Shown here piece by piece: positions 28,901-43,900 of a DNA stretch of 64,000 bases; the stretch's first letter is position 1; each line of letters opens with the position of its first letter. Made by a program: the position numbers and the translations under genes. The stretch comes from Puffinus mauretanicus (lineage: Eukaryota; Chordata; Aves; Procellariiformes; Procellariidae). Under the pieces are notes generated by a model, which did not search any database, was not told where the DNA came from, and was given only the letters and a program-made list of their open reading frames with translations. The DNA lies in NCBI GenBank assembly GCA_023333565.1, contig JAJKFH010003260.1, positions 186,001 through 250,000 on the forward strand, read 5' to 3'.

Positions 28901-31900
28901 CTCAAGAGAAAAGGGATGCTTTAATCAATTTTGTATGAGGATAAAGATAAATCCCTAAAAGCAAAATAGAGGATGTATATCTTAAGGATATATCCCTACT
29001 TCAAGCAGAAATGGAAGAGGGAATTAGTGTGTAGCTCCATGGAAGGACAGAAACTATCAGTAAAAATAAAACAAGCTGAAAGCAAATTACCCACAGAACT
29101 TTATACATACTACTACTAATTTACAAATTTGTTTTAACTCTTATATTAGCAGGCTTGTAAAGAAATAGATATCCTCTGCATTAAAAATGAAACAAAGATG
29201 ACTTCCACCTAAAAGAGAAAACATGACTGTGCTCATCAAAGACATGTTGGCTACTGGCACAAGCCTCAAGATCAGCAGGGATTTACTGTAGTTAAACAAA
29301 TTGCAAATAGCAAGAAGAAAACTTGATCTCCTACATATAACAAAACCCAAAACTTAAATGTCTTATTCTTTCCTGATGCATAAAAAAAAGGTTTTAATCA
29401 AACGGAATAAGAATACTTGTTTCAGAAAAATGAAATTTTGCAGAGTAAGATAAAAACTTGCTTTTCTTCTCTTGTATTGGAACTTAGAACTTTTGAACTA
29501 AGAACTAAGCAGGACCATCCTGCTACTGCTGCTCTTTGCCCTGTGAACCTTCTGATCGTGCACTTAGGTAAAACCCATTTACCAAAGGCTAACTTCTAAC
29601 ATAACGGTGATTTTAGTAGAGGAAGGGATAAATAGGATGACTGATCAAGTGAAGGCTTAGAAAAGAGACTTGGAGCAATGGAAAGATAAACACATATGGA
29701 AGATAAACAACTCATTTTACACAAAGATCTTTTATAAAGTACTTTTATCCTTCATAAAATACTTGTGAGGTAGTACTCATCTCCAGCTAGGACCTGACAC
29801 GTGTCTAACAGTTATGCATCATGATAAAGATGATACAAAGAGGTGGAGGCTCCTTTTCTCTTTATTTATGAGGCAGTTATGCCAGAGCTCCCAGACTTCT
29901 AGACAGAGGTGTCCAGAGACGATAATCTTTGTGGCAGGTATTTTAAAGTTCAGTTTGGGCAGAATGAAAAATTATGCCCTTCTTATTAGCTGTTCCATTA
30001 CTAAAACATGAAGGGTTTATCTGCCACCTACACTGAAAATGTGAAATAGAATACAAGACACACTATACCATTTGAATCATAGCATACTTGAGGTTGGAAG
30101 GGAGCTCTGGAGACTGTCGAGTCCAACGCCTCTGCTCAAAGCAGGGTCAACTACAGCAAGTTGCTCAGGGTTGTGTCCAGTCAGGTTTTGTGCATCTCCA
30201 AAGATGCGGACTCCACAGTGGTTCAGGGCAGCCTGCTCCAGCGTTCAGTCATGCTTACAGTAAAAAAGTTTTATGTTTAAATGGAATTTCCTCTATTTCA
30301 GTTTGTGCCTGTTGACTCCTGTCCTTCCACTGCGCACTACCAAGAAGAGAGTCTGACTCCATCCCCATTCCTTCCTGTCAGGTGTTTATACACACTACTG
30401 AAATCCCCCCCAGCCTTCTCTTCCCACGGATAACAACCCCAGCTCTCTCAGCCTCTCCTTGTATGACGGATGCTGCAATCACCTGTAATTGCTAAATTGT
30501 ACGCAGGACAGGGAAAAATTGTCAGTGATATGGACTCCATTCCTGTATTACACAGCACAGAAGTTCATCAGCTGGAAAGCCCGAGACTAGTCACATTCCT
30601 CACATATGAAATATTACTACTGAATGACGAGGCATAAAAAGAACCTTGTGCATGTACACATACACACGTCACTATATAGAAAGATAGAAAGTAGATGTGA
30701 CTCATCTTCTAATAATTGTTGTGTTTTTTTTTTTTTAAAGCTATAACAACTTCAACCTTGTACAAATTCAGTATATTTTGGGTATCTGGGAAATCGTTAC
30801 TGAAAAAAAAAAAACTTTAAGCCACTGAGAATGTTTTTATATAAGATGAGCCTTATCAAGTTAGGCTTCATCTGTATTTGACTGATAAAATGATACTTGG
30901 TATCATTAGTATGACTTCAAATCCTTCAAGCTACTACGACATAACTACTTCTTGATTCAAATTTGGGCTGCAGGGAATTACCATAGGACACAATTAAACG
31001 CACTAAAAATCTGTTCAAAATAAAAAGGACTACTGAATAGTCCTGTCAGTTATCAAGATTTTTTTAATATGTTTGCAGCTTACGTTAGCCAGACTTCAAG
31101 CACAACAAATAATGGCATTAGAGCATCTTACCTGCCTGGTTATTAACAGTCATAATCCCATAAAGGTTTTGAAGATAATTGTCTGTAGAATATTATACAC
31201 AGAACACCAAGGAGAAAAGAATGCAGGCTGTATTTTCAGGATGGAGCATTACACAATCTGACTTCCTGCTCCAGGACAATAACCTCATCTCTTGAATTTC
31301 TCAAAACTCAGATGTCAAAACCAGATACAGTAAGCTATTGGTAATCTCAGTGCTGCAATGAGCAGCAAGATCAGTTCTGAAACCTAAGATATAGGAAACA
31401 GCTAGTAAGGTTTTTGCAATTATCAGCCCAATGATAGTAGACAAAATGTTAAAACCAAATAAACCTGAGAATGCGTTACTAGAGGAACATTGAAGGTAAA
31501 GTAGGAAGCAGATATTCCTGGAAGGAGGAAGCCACAATAATACTGGAGTGGCTGGAAAACAAACTGTACGGTAAGCTTACAGAACTTTACCTATGTATCT
31601 CAATGAAAACAAAGTTAAGAGATGACTTGATTAGTATGTATATCTACTTATACTTTGGAAGTGAGGCGTGCAGGTGTCATTATCACAGACAAGCAAGATG
31701 GAAGTCAAAAGTTACACAAATTCAGCTTTTAGATCAGCAATTTCCTGATCTAAATAGCAGACCACACTAGATACAGACTCATCATAAGCAATATTAAGAC
31801 AAAAAAAAAAATCAGATTTAGGGTTTTTTTTCCCCGGTTTGTAAAAAAGGAAAGTGCATATATGCTATATAAGTGTTTTAGACAGAGGGTGAAGTGGCTA

Positions 31901-34900
31901 GACTTCCTTTTTTATATAAAAGGTGGAACGAGATCAAATTGACCACCTTGTGGCTCTCAAGTTGTGAAGTCCCGCTCCCACAGCAGGACGTGCTACAATC
32001 CAAAGTGGAAGTGTGCTCATGGAGGGATAGTAGAACAATCCAAACTGACAGCTCTGGGAGAAAGCAAGCTAATAGGGACTGATGAAATCACCTTCAGGAT
32101 TGGCATCAGATCATCCTGCATGAAACAGCTCTATCCCAAAAGAAAGCAGAAAGATCCTCCAAGGGCAATTGTCATCTCCTCTTTGCAAACCAGATATCCC
32201 ACTTTGAGGCACGGTACAAGTTTTACAGCTGCAATTCACATGAAAGTTTTATCTGTGTGATTTGTAGGATTGAGGGGGGGTATTTTATTTAGTCAGGCCA
32301 GAATGCAAGTTCTATGTAAGCATTTTTGCCAAAAACACCTCCAAAGGATGGAGGCAGAGAAGGACAGAGAGACTGAGAATTAAAAGAGTTTTAAAAAAAA
32401 AAAAATTATACCCACATTTCAACCTGATGTATCTTTTCTATTAAGGAAAGATCTAAGACAGAAAAAGAAATCAAGACGTTTTATATTAAATTTATCTCCT
32501 GATTTTTAGAAGTTGACGTCATAATTATTATTTATCCAGACAGAATAGCAGTGGTATAAAAAAAAGTGCTACAAATTAGCTTCTGAACACCTCACGACCT
32601 GCTGAATATAAGCTACATATTGGACAACGGTAACATTACTCGCAACATCATCACTGACGGCTTGGGCCACAAACACCTTATAGCAGACCAAAACCTAGCT
32701 TTTCCTGTTAGCAGAATTGCTGCTTTCTGCTCTTAAAAGCTAAGATTTTATTTGCACACTTCAAAAATCCATAATAAACTTTTTTTCTGCAACACAAACA
32801 CCAGTGGCTAATCGTTACCACAATACATAGTAACCTTAAATAAGGGCAATTTACATTTTACTGAAGACTGTCCATCACTATTCAGCTTTTAGAAGGGCCG
32901 TAACCCCTTATGTAGATTTTAGGTTTGATATATTTCAACCAGTACAGCAGAAACAGAACAAGAGAGAGCATCTAAACCATATTTTATGAAAAGAATATGG
33001 AATTACAAATTCAAGAGATATTTTAAATAAGCACCAAAAAGGATATTGCCCTTAAATGTGAAGCCAAATCCTATATCTGAGTGTTCCAAAAGCAGTCCTG
33101 AATACCTTTTTCTCCACAAGTACTTATCGATTTTGTTTTAACTTAGGTACTCAGCTTAATAAGACTGGTTAAAGATTAAAGCACTCCAAGTCACAGAGTG
33201 CACTGGTTTCTGCACAGGCTCCAATAATGCAAAACTGAACTCTACAACGTAAGAATAAATTTAATCAATTTATTAGTACAGTGACCAAAGAAATTTAAAT
33301 ACCACAAGATAACTACGTTTTGGTTGGTTTTTTTAATCTTTCCCTTTAAGAAAAAAATTACCTCTACACAAAAGATCTTAAGATCAAGTCCACATAATTT
33401 CATCTTCTCCGGAAAATGCTGAAAAACATTCAAATATGGAATATGACCTTCAACAACAAACCTGCATTAAAAAAAAAAAGACCAAATCAAAATAGTATTT
33501 AGTATGACAAATGCATATGTTTATTCTAAAATTAATATACAAATGAACTTCTGATTTGAAATAACATCAGTATTATACTGCCTAAGCAATTCTATCTGAA
33601 GTTACACACCCCTAAATGCTCCATACAACAAAAAACAGTTCAATCATTTAACAAGCCTTTAAGTTCAAGCTCAGATATGATTGACAAATAATAATGTTAT
33701 GGCAGTAAGCTTACAATCAATACACTTATATGGAGTTTGTTCTGCATATTCTTCAGCTACTGCATTTCTGAAACTGCTTTAAGCCTCCTTTGAATAGTAT
33801 GGAATTTTTTTTTCAAAATTCTAAAGCTTTAAGTAAATTTTACTTTTAAAACACACACTTTCTGCTGGAGGAGTTTGAGTCAGGTAATGTGGTAGGGAGA
33901 AAAGTCACAGAATGATGAGCAGATACACAGAACTGAAACCCCATTAATTACATCTGTATTCTGATTTTTTTAAAAAAGTATTATTCGGGTATGAATAGAA
34001 ATGATTTTGTATACTAATAATTACAAAATAATTTTTTTTTTTATTTGCACCCAAATAATGCATCTTTTGTTAAAAACTGGCTTTGGTAAGTGGTTACCAG
34101 TATTATTTGGGATTTTTCTTGACTTTTTCATATATATATATATATATATAAAGATGGGGCTTAACAACAGCTACCAACAAAAAGCCACCAACACACCAAA
34201 CTCCTGCTCTTATCTAACATTTTAGCTGACCTTCACACCAGGCAAAGCAAGCACTGAACAAGCATGGATCCTCACAAGGGAACGGACATTACTCTCATTC
34301 CAGATTAAAGCATATTAGTGGTCTCCCATAGCACTAAGCTAGAACTGCCTTCCTGTTTCTTCTTCTCCCAAACAATTTTGTTAAAAGAGTACATTAAACT
34401 GGAATAAGTTAACATTTCAAACAGAGAAGACCCTGTTGTTGAAATAATATTAGAGATTTTAAAACAATTTTCTCTCCTGCCAGCTGTGTTATCTGCACAG
34501 TATCTCTCTGATCTTGCCACGTAGATTAGAAACTTCTTGGTCTACGAACTCTGCAAGTCCCTCCTGGGTTCCTACAGTGGTTGTAAGGCTGGGCTCTGCA
34601 TCTGCTCCCAGTGCGGGGCAGTACCTAAACACTTCAATCGCTAGCTGGATCCAATCCCACAAGCTGAAACACAGAGTTCCTCATAAAGCACAGCAATCTG
34701 CCACTTTCATTCAAAATGCGTCTGGAGAAAAAAAAGAAAAAGAAGGCAGAACAATGTCTTCACAGACAGAGCAGCCACTGTTGAGGAGGATTCGCTTCCC
34801 TCCTGAGCCTACAGCAATTCACAAGCTCACCTTCCCTCTCGCAGTCCAGTGCCCTAATCACCACTTGTTGCATGTTATGTAGTGTATATCTACTGAAGTT

Positions 34901-37900
34901 GACTAAAATTCTATTTAAAGGCTAGTAACTGTGAAGTTTACAGTTATATCCTAATTTTTTTAAAAACATTCTTAACTGAATTTTCAGTTTAATTAAAAAA
35001 ATGAATTCAAACTGGGATTAAAATGAAAAGTGTATTTCTTAATCAAAACTCTCAGTTAGAATTAACCCATCATTTATAATCATTTCTGAAAAATAACTGC
35101 AATCTGAAAAATCACATTGCCCAATACTTTTTATTTTGAAGCTCAGCTTATTAGTCTCTTAAGTGAAGAGGTAACAGTCGCTGCACAATCCTTTCTAATC
35201 AAATTGTGTGATGTAAATTTCAGCTTTCCTCAACCAGCGTAAATAGCATTTCCCCACCCCGAGTGGAGATGTGCACTGGTCCACATACTTGGTGAGGTTA
35301 TCATCCAAACACAGCATCAGTTGCTTGTCCTTGCCATCCCACCTGATTTGCTGCGCAGCTTGCACAACAGCTCCTTAGCTCATTTTTGTCAAGGTCAGCT
35401 GCACTAAATTGAAGAACTTAAACTTGAGGGATGGTTTCACAAAACACATTGAGCCAACCTAAAAGCTCAACATAACTAGTCTGGCTGCTCCTGTTGCTCG
35501 TCATCCTCTTCCACAAACGTAACTCACAACAACAGCAGAAGACTGCCCGTTACCCTATGGCAAGAAAGAAGGGTTTGTTTCCCATCATCTAACAAACTGA
35601 GAAGGCTCACAGATGGCTCCAACACTGCAAGAGTTGGCAGAGAGAAGGGGATGCATCACACAAGCAGGAGGAGAGAAGAAAGGGGAGCAAGTCCTGCCTC
35701 TTTCAGCAACAGTGACCCATTACTGGCTCAGGTGATGATAAGCTTTGGCTAACATGTGTTAAGGCACAATCACACGATTAGCTGTCAGATCTGAAGAGCT
35801 GGTACCAAGACACCAAGAGCAGCAACCTCCTGAGCCAGCACAGCATCAGCTGGACAAGGACAAACAATCAAGACCTTCCTTCGGGTGTGGTGTGGTGGTG
35901 ATTGCAGCCAAACCACCCTAACAGCTTGCTGCCTCTGAAATGGGAAATCCCACCCTCCCTTCAGTCCTCTGCCACACACTCCTCCCTGCTGACAAAAGCA
36001 CTTGTGTGACTTCTCAGACAGAGGATTAGATTGAGAACCAGTCTTTTGTTTTCCAGGGTTTGATTTCAACCAGACAGATTTCCAGACTCAGCTGACTGCA
36101 GGAACATTATTGCCAGCACAAGGTGGAAAGGGACTGCGGTGAAGCAAATTAACCTGCGCTAAAATGTCCAGTGAAACTTTATTTTGCAAAATTAGTTCTC
36201 TGCAGATCTACTTCTTTCAACTAATATACCATAAACTGGATGAATGCTAGTACCCAGGGCAAGAGAAAGCAGGAATGTTTATCCAGGACCACAGCAACAG
36301 AAAATCGGATCAACTTAAACTGATGCTGGAACCACATCCTTACACTGCAAGAGACAAGCAATGTCCATCAAAATGGTTTTTAAAAAAAAAGTTTTCACTA
36401 ACTTGGCTGTACCAAGTCAAAGCATTGCAACTGTTTAAAAAATAATGACATCTTTCCTAGCTTGAAATTAATGTCTCCATACAAAAGAATGCTCTTCTCT
36501 CTCAGGTTAAGTGTTGTTTTTACGTTCTAAAAATACATGAAACAGCCCAAATGCCCTGTTATGAATACAATGTGCTGATGATTCAGGTTTTTAACACTTA
36601 CTCCAAAAGCCCAAATTTGGAATAGCACTTCAGAACAGTTTCTTCTGCTGTTCTTCCCAACCCTTCATTTAACAGACAGATGATCAAAACACTTGTAAGA
36701 CTACGTTGTATCAGTGAAGTGCTTGAAAACTTGACTGACACATACAGTACACAGTCCATGTTCTTTTAATTACAGCAGCAGCATACATTAGTAAGGTCCA
36801 AGTATGAAAAAAATCCTACGTCCTCTGCATGCTACGAGGAAATGATGCATCTGTTAAAGCCACGCAGTAATGCCACAAACTGATGACAAGTTTAGTCTTG
36901 CCAGCACAGCTAGGTATAACCTCATTTGAAAGGCATTAGTTCTCAGCATCTCGAAGTCTAGCATCTTGAAACTTTTTCCACAAGCCAACAATTTTATTAT
37001 TTAGATAAATTATTTAGATAAATAATATACAGCATATGGACTATTGTGAGAAAAGGATTTAATGTGTTGCATAGACTTGAGTAGAAGGTTGTTAAAAGTG
37101 TAATTTTTAAACCAAAATGTCCCTGTAAGAAGAGGTAATTGTAGTGTTTTTCTGCTAAGCATGTCAAGTAGCAAGGAGGAGTATATTTTTGGAGTTGTAA
37201 ATCCTTTAAAAGCTGGCAGATTGCCCTACCATGGTGCCTAAGCATGTATCACAAGGGAGGAGCGGTAGTCAGCTGACTTCAGGGCAGGGAGAAAACCAAA
37301 TTGAGGAAAAAACAAGGCAGAACTTTAAGCACAACTGTAATTCAGGTGGTTTAAATAGAACAATTTGCCTATAAAGATTTAAAGGGTAATGCTGAATATT
37401 TCATGTTTTCTCTGCATAGTTTTCATCTCTGGTCTGTCACTATTTTGATCTGTGTATCTTAATGCATGCAAAAATGTTAACATTGTCTGATTTTTTTAAA
37501 CTTAAATATTCAGAAGTTAGAAAACAAGAGTTTTACGGTAGTTCATGCAATTTAAAATTCTTTTCCCTTCTTCATCAAATTTGTGAAAGGCAAAGACCTT
37601 AAGGGTAGGGAGTGAAGCATGATAATGTAATTATGGTCTTATATAACTATCGTATCATTGTAAAACTTTGCAATACAAATGACACTCTTTTAAACATCAC
37701 TTTCTGCATTTAATTCAGTTCATGCGTTCAGTGCATTTAAAGTCACTGAATCATTTTGATTTACGCCCTGTTAAAAGTATTAAACCCATAAATTGTATCT
37801 AATTAAATGATATCTTCTCAATCAAATAATCTTATTTCAATTTCCAATTATTAGTTTCTGGTTATGCCTTTTTGTGCTATATTTGGTACTTGATATTTTT

Positions 37901-40900
37901 TTTCCTCTCCTTTTCCAGCTTTGTTTGCTGTTTCCATGTTTCCTCTAAATCCTTTCCAGCAAATGTGCTCAGCTCTTAAGGATCCCAGTACGAGGGATGT
38001 TCTCCAGGTTCTGAATCATTTTCATGGATCTTTTCTGCAGTTCCCAATTTTTAAAGCGCCAAATAACGATCAATATGCAAACAACACAATCTAACTTTCC
38101 TCTTAACAGTTGACTTTGACAGTTTGGTTTTTTTTAAACCACACCATCATACTAAGACAGGAACTTGTGAAGATGTTTTTGCCTCGTATGACCCCACAGG
38201 CTTTCCAGAAACAGTTTCCAAGATACAGTAACCCCAGAATAGATACTTAATTATTCATTTAATTATTCATTTTTCTCTCCAAATAGGATGGGCTAAGCAA
38301 GAATTCTTTACTGTGAACCATTTGCTCTGTCCCAGCAATTGTAATTTACTACTTGGATTTTTGCCATATACAAACATTATCAGACAGGATTTATATATTT
38401 ATTTTCTAATCATTTACAAAAATACAGGATACACTACAGTAGTTCCGATTCCTACAGAATTTCCGTAGGAAGATACTGGTCAGTAATAAATCTTGTTATT
38501 GAAAACCACTTTTGAGTTGTACTTTTTCTTAATCCACTCAATAAATACTTCTGTATCGAATTCTCAATACTGTGGCATTTTGCCAAACATTTTACACGCA
38601 TCTTTTATGCAACAACAGCATACCCAGTTATGCAAATATGCAATGGTTTCTGCAATTCTGATCAATGAAGGCAACAGCCCCCTAAACTTAAATCAAAGGG
38701 TTAAACACCATTTTGCATAGCAATAAATTAGTTAGTATTAACTACTGTACTTCGAGACATACAAACCTCCCCTTTTTTAAAAGTATTTGCAAAAGAGCAT
38801 TCTTCAATACTCATCCTTCTCGGAAAGCTTGTACAAACCTAGAAAACTGCAGGTGGAAGTTGGCACTCCGGCGGGAGAGAGAGGCCGTGATGGAAGATCA
38901 GGCTCTGGGGTAAACTTCCCCTGCATTCATCACGCTTTCAGCAGCAATACTAGTTATATTGTAGTCACTACCTTGCCTTTTACCTCACAGCTTATATATT
39001 TGAAAAATAAAAATTTAAGAACTGAAATCTACCGTATCAACTGAATTTTGAATCAGTTTTTCCTTTATTTTGTCCAATTGCCAACGTACAGTTACCTGAG
39101 TCTTTCTGTTTCTTAAATTTTGGCAAAGTAACATTTTTTCCCCATCTTTTTAGAAATACCCAGTATTTCAACACTTGTTAAAAAGGAGCATCAGTATACA
39201 AAAGGTCTTCCAAGGAAAATCTAAGAATCCCTGAATTACACTATTTGGGCCTGATTTAAAATATTTATTGCTAACAAGAAAAGTTGAATTATTTTTCATT
39301 CCTTAAGTAAATAAGGAATGTGTTCATAGCCTTGTTGTAGGGGGGAGAAGGGAACTGCATTGTCAGCAATAGTTTGACGGTCTCCATTTAGCAAACCCTA
39401 TTATTAGAACATTTTATTTCTACTATATTAAAAGCTATATTATTCTGAACTCTGATAATTACAGATACAAAGATATGAAGACAAAAAAGGACTTCCTATA
39501 TTAATTTCTGTGCCCAACTCCATTGCATGAAACTACTTAGCTATCTTTCAGATCACTATATACTGCTGGTATTGTTTGTATGATGACACTGATGTAAGTC
39601 CTGGAGAATGTTTACTCATTAATTGTGGCATGCTGACAACAGCAAAAGTAGCAAAAGTGTGACCATACACACCTCCAGTGAATCTTAAGAAATTTTGAAG
39701 GAGAAGGATAAAAAACTTCTTTAGCTCCAAAATCTTCTCCCTTACAGGTCTTTGAGATTCATTGCAAGCAACAGAGGAGACGTTTCCCAAAAGCAGCAGC
39801 ACAAATTGTTATGTCAAAGAAAAGAAACAACAACTAAATAGAGAGAACTTCTCGCTATTACTGAACAAATTAGTAAGAAGGCAATAGTACAGATCTAATT
39901 TTTTAAAAACGTATTATTTATAAAAGCAACAAATATTTCACTAGAGACTATTCATACCTTAAGAGATCAGATAACGTCATTGGTTCTCTCAACCAGAGTA
40001 ATGCCATGTAACAAAATGAAAGGGTCATTGGCATTGTCATCCTCAGTTTCTCCTTTTGGTTCTTCATTAAATACAAGCTACCATCTACCGATCCAGAGCA
40101 CACAGAGGTGCTTTCTTGGGTTTATGTTAAAAACAGAAAAGAAAAAAAAAAAGTAATTTGTATGATATACACATGATTCATGGTATACAGAAAACAAGAT
40201 AAAGGAACATACAAGGACCCTTGTTCAGCAACCAGTAACATTTTGAAATCATCACTTTGAGTAGTTTGGTAGTTTGTGTACTTTTCTACTAAACAGCTTA
40301 ACTCTAATTTATTCATCTACCACGATATGAGATGACAACCTGTTTCATAAACTGCTCCTTCACTTGACTAAGACGCTGGATCATATGAAGAGACAAAACT
40401 CACTGTGGAACCCATCAAAACAGACCTTTTGTTGGGAACTACATTTAAACCTGGAGTTCTAGAAAGACATTAACTCCTACACAACATATAAGTAACAGTA
40501 CTTACGAGCTGGAAATACTATTTCCCATTTGAGAGCTAAGGGAACAGTGGGGAAACAAGGAAAAATTCGATGTGCTTAAATCAATTCCTCAGAGTTGGGG
40601 ATTAAAACACAGAGTTTTAAACTTCAGCACAGTCAGGACTTTAACGAGAACATAATTTACATTGCAGAAATTTTACGGAGGTTAAGGTAGGTATCCATCT
40701 GCCATATAATCTCTAACTGTGGAAAAGTAAGTATTCTTTTAAAAAAATGTATCTGCATTCAGTGAAAAAGAAAACACCTTTAGAACAAAAACATAGCAAA
40801 TGGTAAAGAAGGTGGGGGGCAAAAAAAACAACCAATAACATACAACCAAACCTCTTTATTTCCTTACTGAGATGAATCACTGAAAACTAAGAGAAGCAGC

Positions 40901-43900
40901 AATGAGAAATTTAATTTAGGGGAGTGATTTATGAGTTAGGAACCTTTTTTTAGCAGTGAAACCTGGGAGTTCAGGTAAGGAGGAAGAGAAAAAGAAAAGC
41001 CTCTTTTCCCTACATCATGACCCTGCTAGGACAAATGAAAATGTTTTGTATTTAAAGCACACCAGCACAAAATATCAAGCATCAATTCTATAGAGATGTT
41101 CTCACTGTGCTTCCCCACAGACTGTTCACCTGTTCAGACAGGAACAGCAAGGGCTGGATCCACAGCTCCCCAGCTGGGAGCTGCAGGGCCATGGCAAGCA
41201 GCCTGCAAAAAACAGTTTAAAACTTTAGAGAGCTTGGCAGCTCCATGGTTATGCTGGCAGGTGATAGCCAAGCCTGTAAAGTGACAGCCGTCAGCGGTAG
41301 AGCTCCAGCGCCCACTGACACGCAATACGAAGACAGACACTGCAAATAGTGTGTTCCTGAGCCAGAACTGGTCTTTGATGCCACCTACCGGCTCCTAAAA
41401 CGGCGGCCAGTAGCACTAGGGACACAGCAACAGGTTAAAAGACCCGGCTCAAACATACACCTCGTACAGACCAAGACGAGGTCTAGATGACAGTACCCTA
41501 CGAGGTCTATCAGTATAGGTGCGTTGGAGAACAAAAGCAGGAACATCAGTTAACCTTTTCAGTCAACAGTTTCACCTTTTACATGGATACTGCTTAAAGG
41601 CAGCTTCGTGACCGAAGCTTCATTATTAATTTCACGTTCAACTCAATTTAAAGTAATCCTCATCATATTTGTGGCCTTAATGATGGCGCACAATTTCCTT
41701 TTATTTCTTCCAGCTTATGCAAGGCATGACAACACACAGTTACACACATATAATAATTTAAAAGTTTAATAGGCTTCTCTAGCAATATCTCGGCGCTATA
41801 CTTGGTGGAATTTGCTATTATCCCTACATAAAAATAACAAAAAAAAAAATGCTTGCACATTGGACAAGCCTCTTAGGAAAAAAAGGGTGTTGAGGTTTCC
41901 AGTCTGTAGCAATAACAGCTCAGTAAAAACAGCACAGAAAAGGAAACTTACGAATCTTCACAACAATTTATAATCGACTAGAACACATCTAGTATTACAT
42001 GTCTTAAATTTCAATATACAAAACAATTCCTATGTTTGTTTGATTTCACGAAAATGTACTTCTAAGTGTCACTGAACTCTTAATTCATTTCAAGTGCTTT
42101 TAGTGAAATCAGTAGGACTACTTAAAGCTGAATTCAATTTCTGAAACAACAGACCAAGAACATGTTAAATTATGGCCTATCTTAAGGCTATCTAGCTGTT
42201 CTAAAAACTCTAAGAAACATAACTATAAAAAGGCACAAATACCAAGGAAGAAAGGAGTTCCTCCAGACATCAAAAAGGGGAAGAAAATTCAATGGAATAT
42301 TTTCACTAGAATTTTTTCACTCAATTCTTTTCATATAATATATATTTGTGAAACACCCAAGATCTGCTACATGTACAAACATACAGTGACTTTTTACCTG
42401 AAAATTTTGCCATTTTAATATATGAGGATGAAAAGTACTCGCATTATATTCACAAAAATTTGTGTCACCATTTTTGCACCTTTTTCCCCTCTCTAATTCT
42501 GTCTGGATTTTTAAAAATTTCTTATTTTTTTTAATTGCTGCAGATCAAGTTTCTCATTCTATTACTATTTCTGGACTTTACGAAACAAAGAGAAAAACAT
42601 GAAAGAACAAGATTGCATTCTTCTGAGGGCAGACAAGCAATATCATAGAAGAACAGAAATGGGACATAAAGAAGACAGTATATAACAGGGGAAAAAGAAA
42701 CACTGAAACAGACGAAGAAGGAAAAGGCAAGCAAAGAATAACGCAAAGAAGAAAAAACATCGTAAGTTTAAAATGCAAGCAAAGGCTTTGAAATGTGCCT
42801 TGAAATGTATTTCCAATATCAGACATCGCAGCATTGTCTGGCATTACACTTGCCCGGTAGCACCAAACACTCCAATTTTTTTGTAAAAAGTAAAATGTTT
42901 AGCATTCTGTAATTATTTTCAAGTTGATATTGTGAACAGAAAGGAGAAACTGATGGAATGCTAAAAGATGATTTTTGATAGAAGGGGTTATGGGGAAAGC
43001 AGTAAAAAGAATGCAGAGACAAAAGATACTGTAAGACCAAAAATACTGTAAGGAAAAAAATTAGAAAGCTAAATATATCTATGGGATAGAAAAAAAAAAA
43101 ATAACCCTCCCCCCAAAAGAACAAACTCATGGTTTTTAACATCAAAGTCACGACTGACAGCTCTGCTATTAGCTAAACAAGGGCTTATTCTTTAAAGCTG
43201 CCGTGTTTGTGAACATCTAGCTTTGCTGATATAACAGCAATTTTTCCCCACTCCAAACAGGAGGCATGAAGCAAACTTGTTATAAAATAGAGCTTCCTCC
43301 TGTATTTCCCATTGTATTTCCAGGTTCTGTTCAACTTCCATCTCTTTGGGTGGGGTTTGGGGAGGAAAGTCTTCTGTCTCGTAGAATATAAAGTACTCTA
43401 GTGGCAAACAGGACTGAAAACTTTACACTTTCCAACCAGTTCCTCCAATTCACTGCACATGAATACACTTTATATATATTTATTTATATCAAAAAAACTA
43501 TACAAAAATGGTTTCCAGATAGTTCAGTTCATTGCTCCTACCTGAGACCTTGCTAGTTGATGAAGCAAAGCTGCAATCAGTTTGTAGATCCCCCTCACTT
43601 TCAGAGAGAGACAACAGGTGAAGAAGGCTAGGTCTCTCTGGTTCGCTGTCCACATCAGTACTGCTATCACATACCTGTGTTTTGTAAATAAGTCATTGTA
43701 TTATCTACTGTTAGTTACTGTCTCAATCTGAAGAAACCAAATAATGCATGATAGACGCAAGATCAACAGTAAATGAAGTTTAAACCAAAACTGTTCACAT
43801 TTTTACTTTGTCTATGAATCACCAGTACATAAAGAAACAATACATTAAAAAAGTATTTTAAAAGGATTTCTCAAGATAAAAAGATTTCTAGTAATTACAT

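Larger units (their letters stand above)
33462..39957 (-). other. TAF1B intron 7
   Basis: A 6.5 kb intron. It includes a TA dinucleotide run at about 34130-34150, a possible tRNA-derived repeat relic at about 34780-34870, and a possible old CR1 relic at about 37950-38050. The part from 35200 to 36100 is somewhat richer in GC than its surroundings, but I see no gene in it. Confidence 0.55.

Noticed and set aside
42531..43151. Overlapping phenylalanine-rich minus-strand frames with membrane-like segments
   Set aside because: They reflect poly-purine plus-strand sequence in intron 6 and lack splice or family support.
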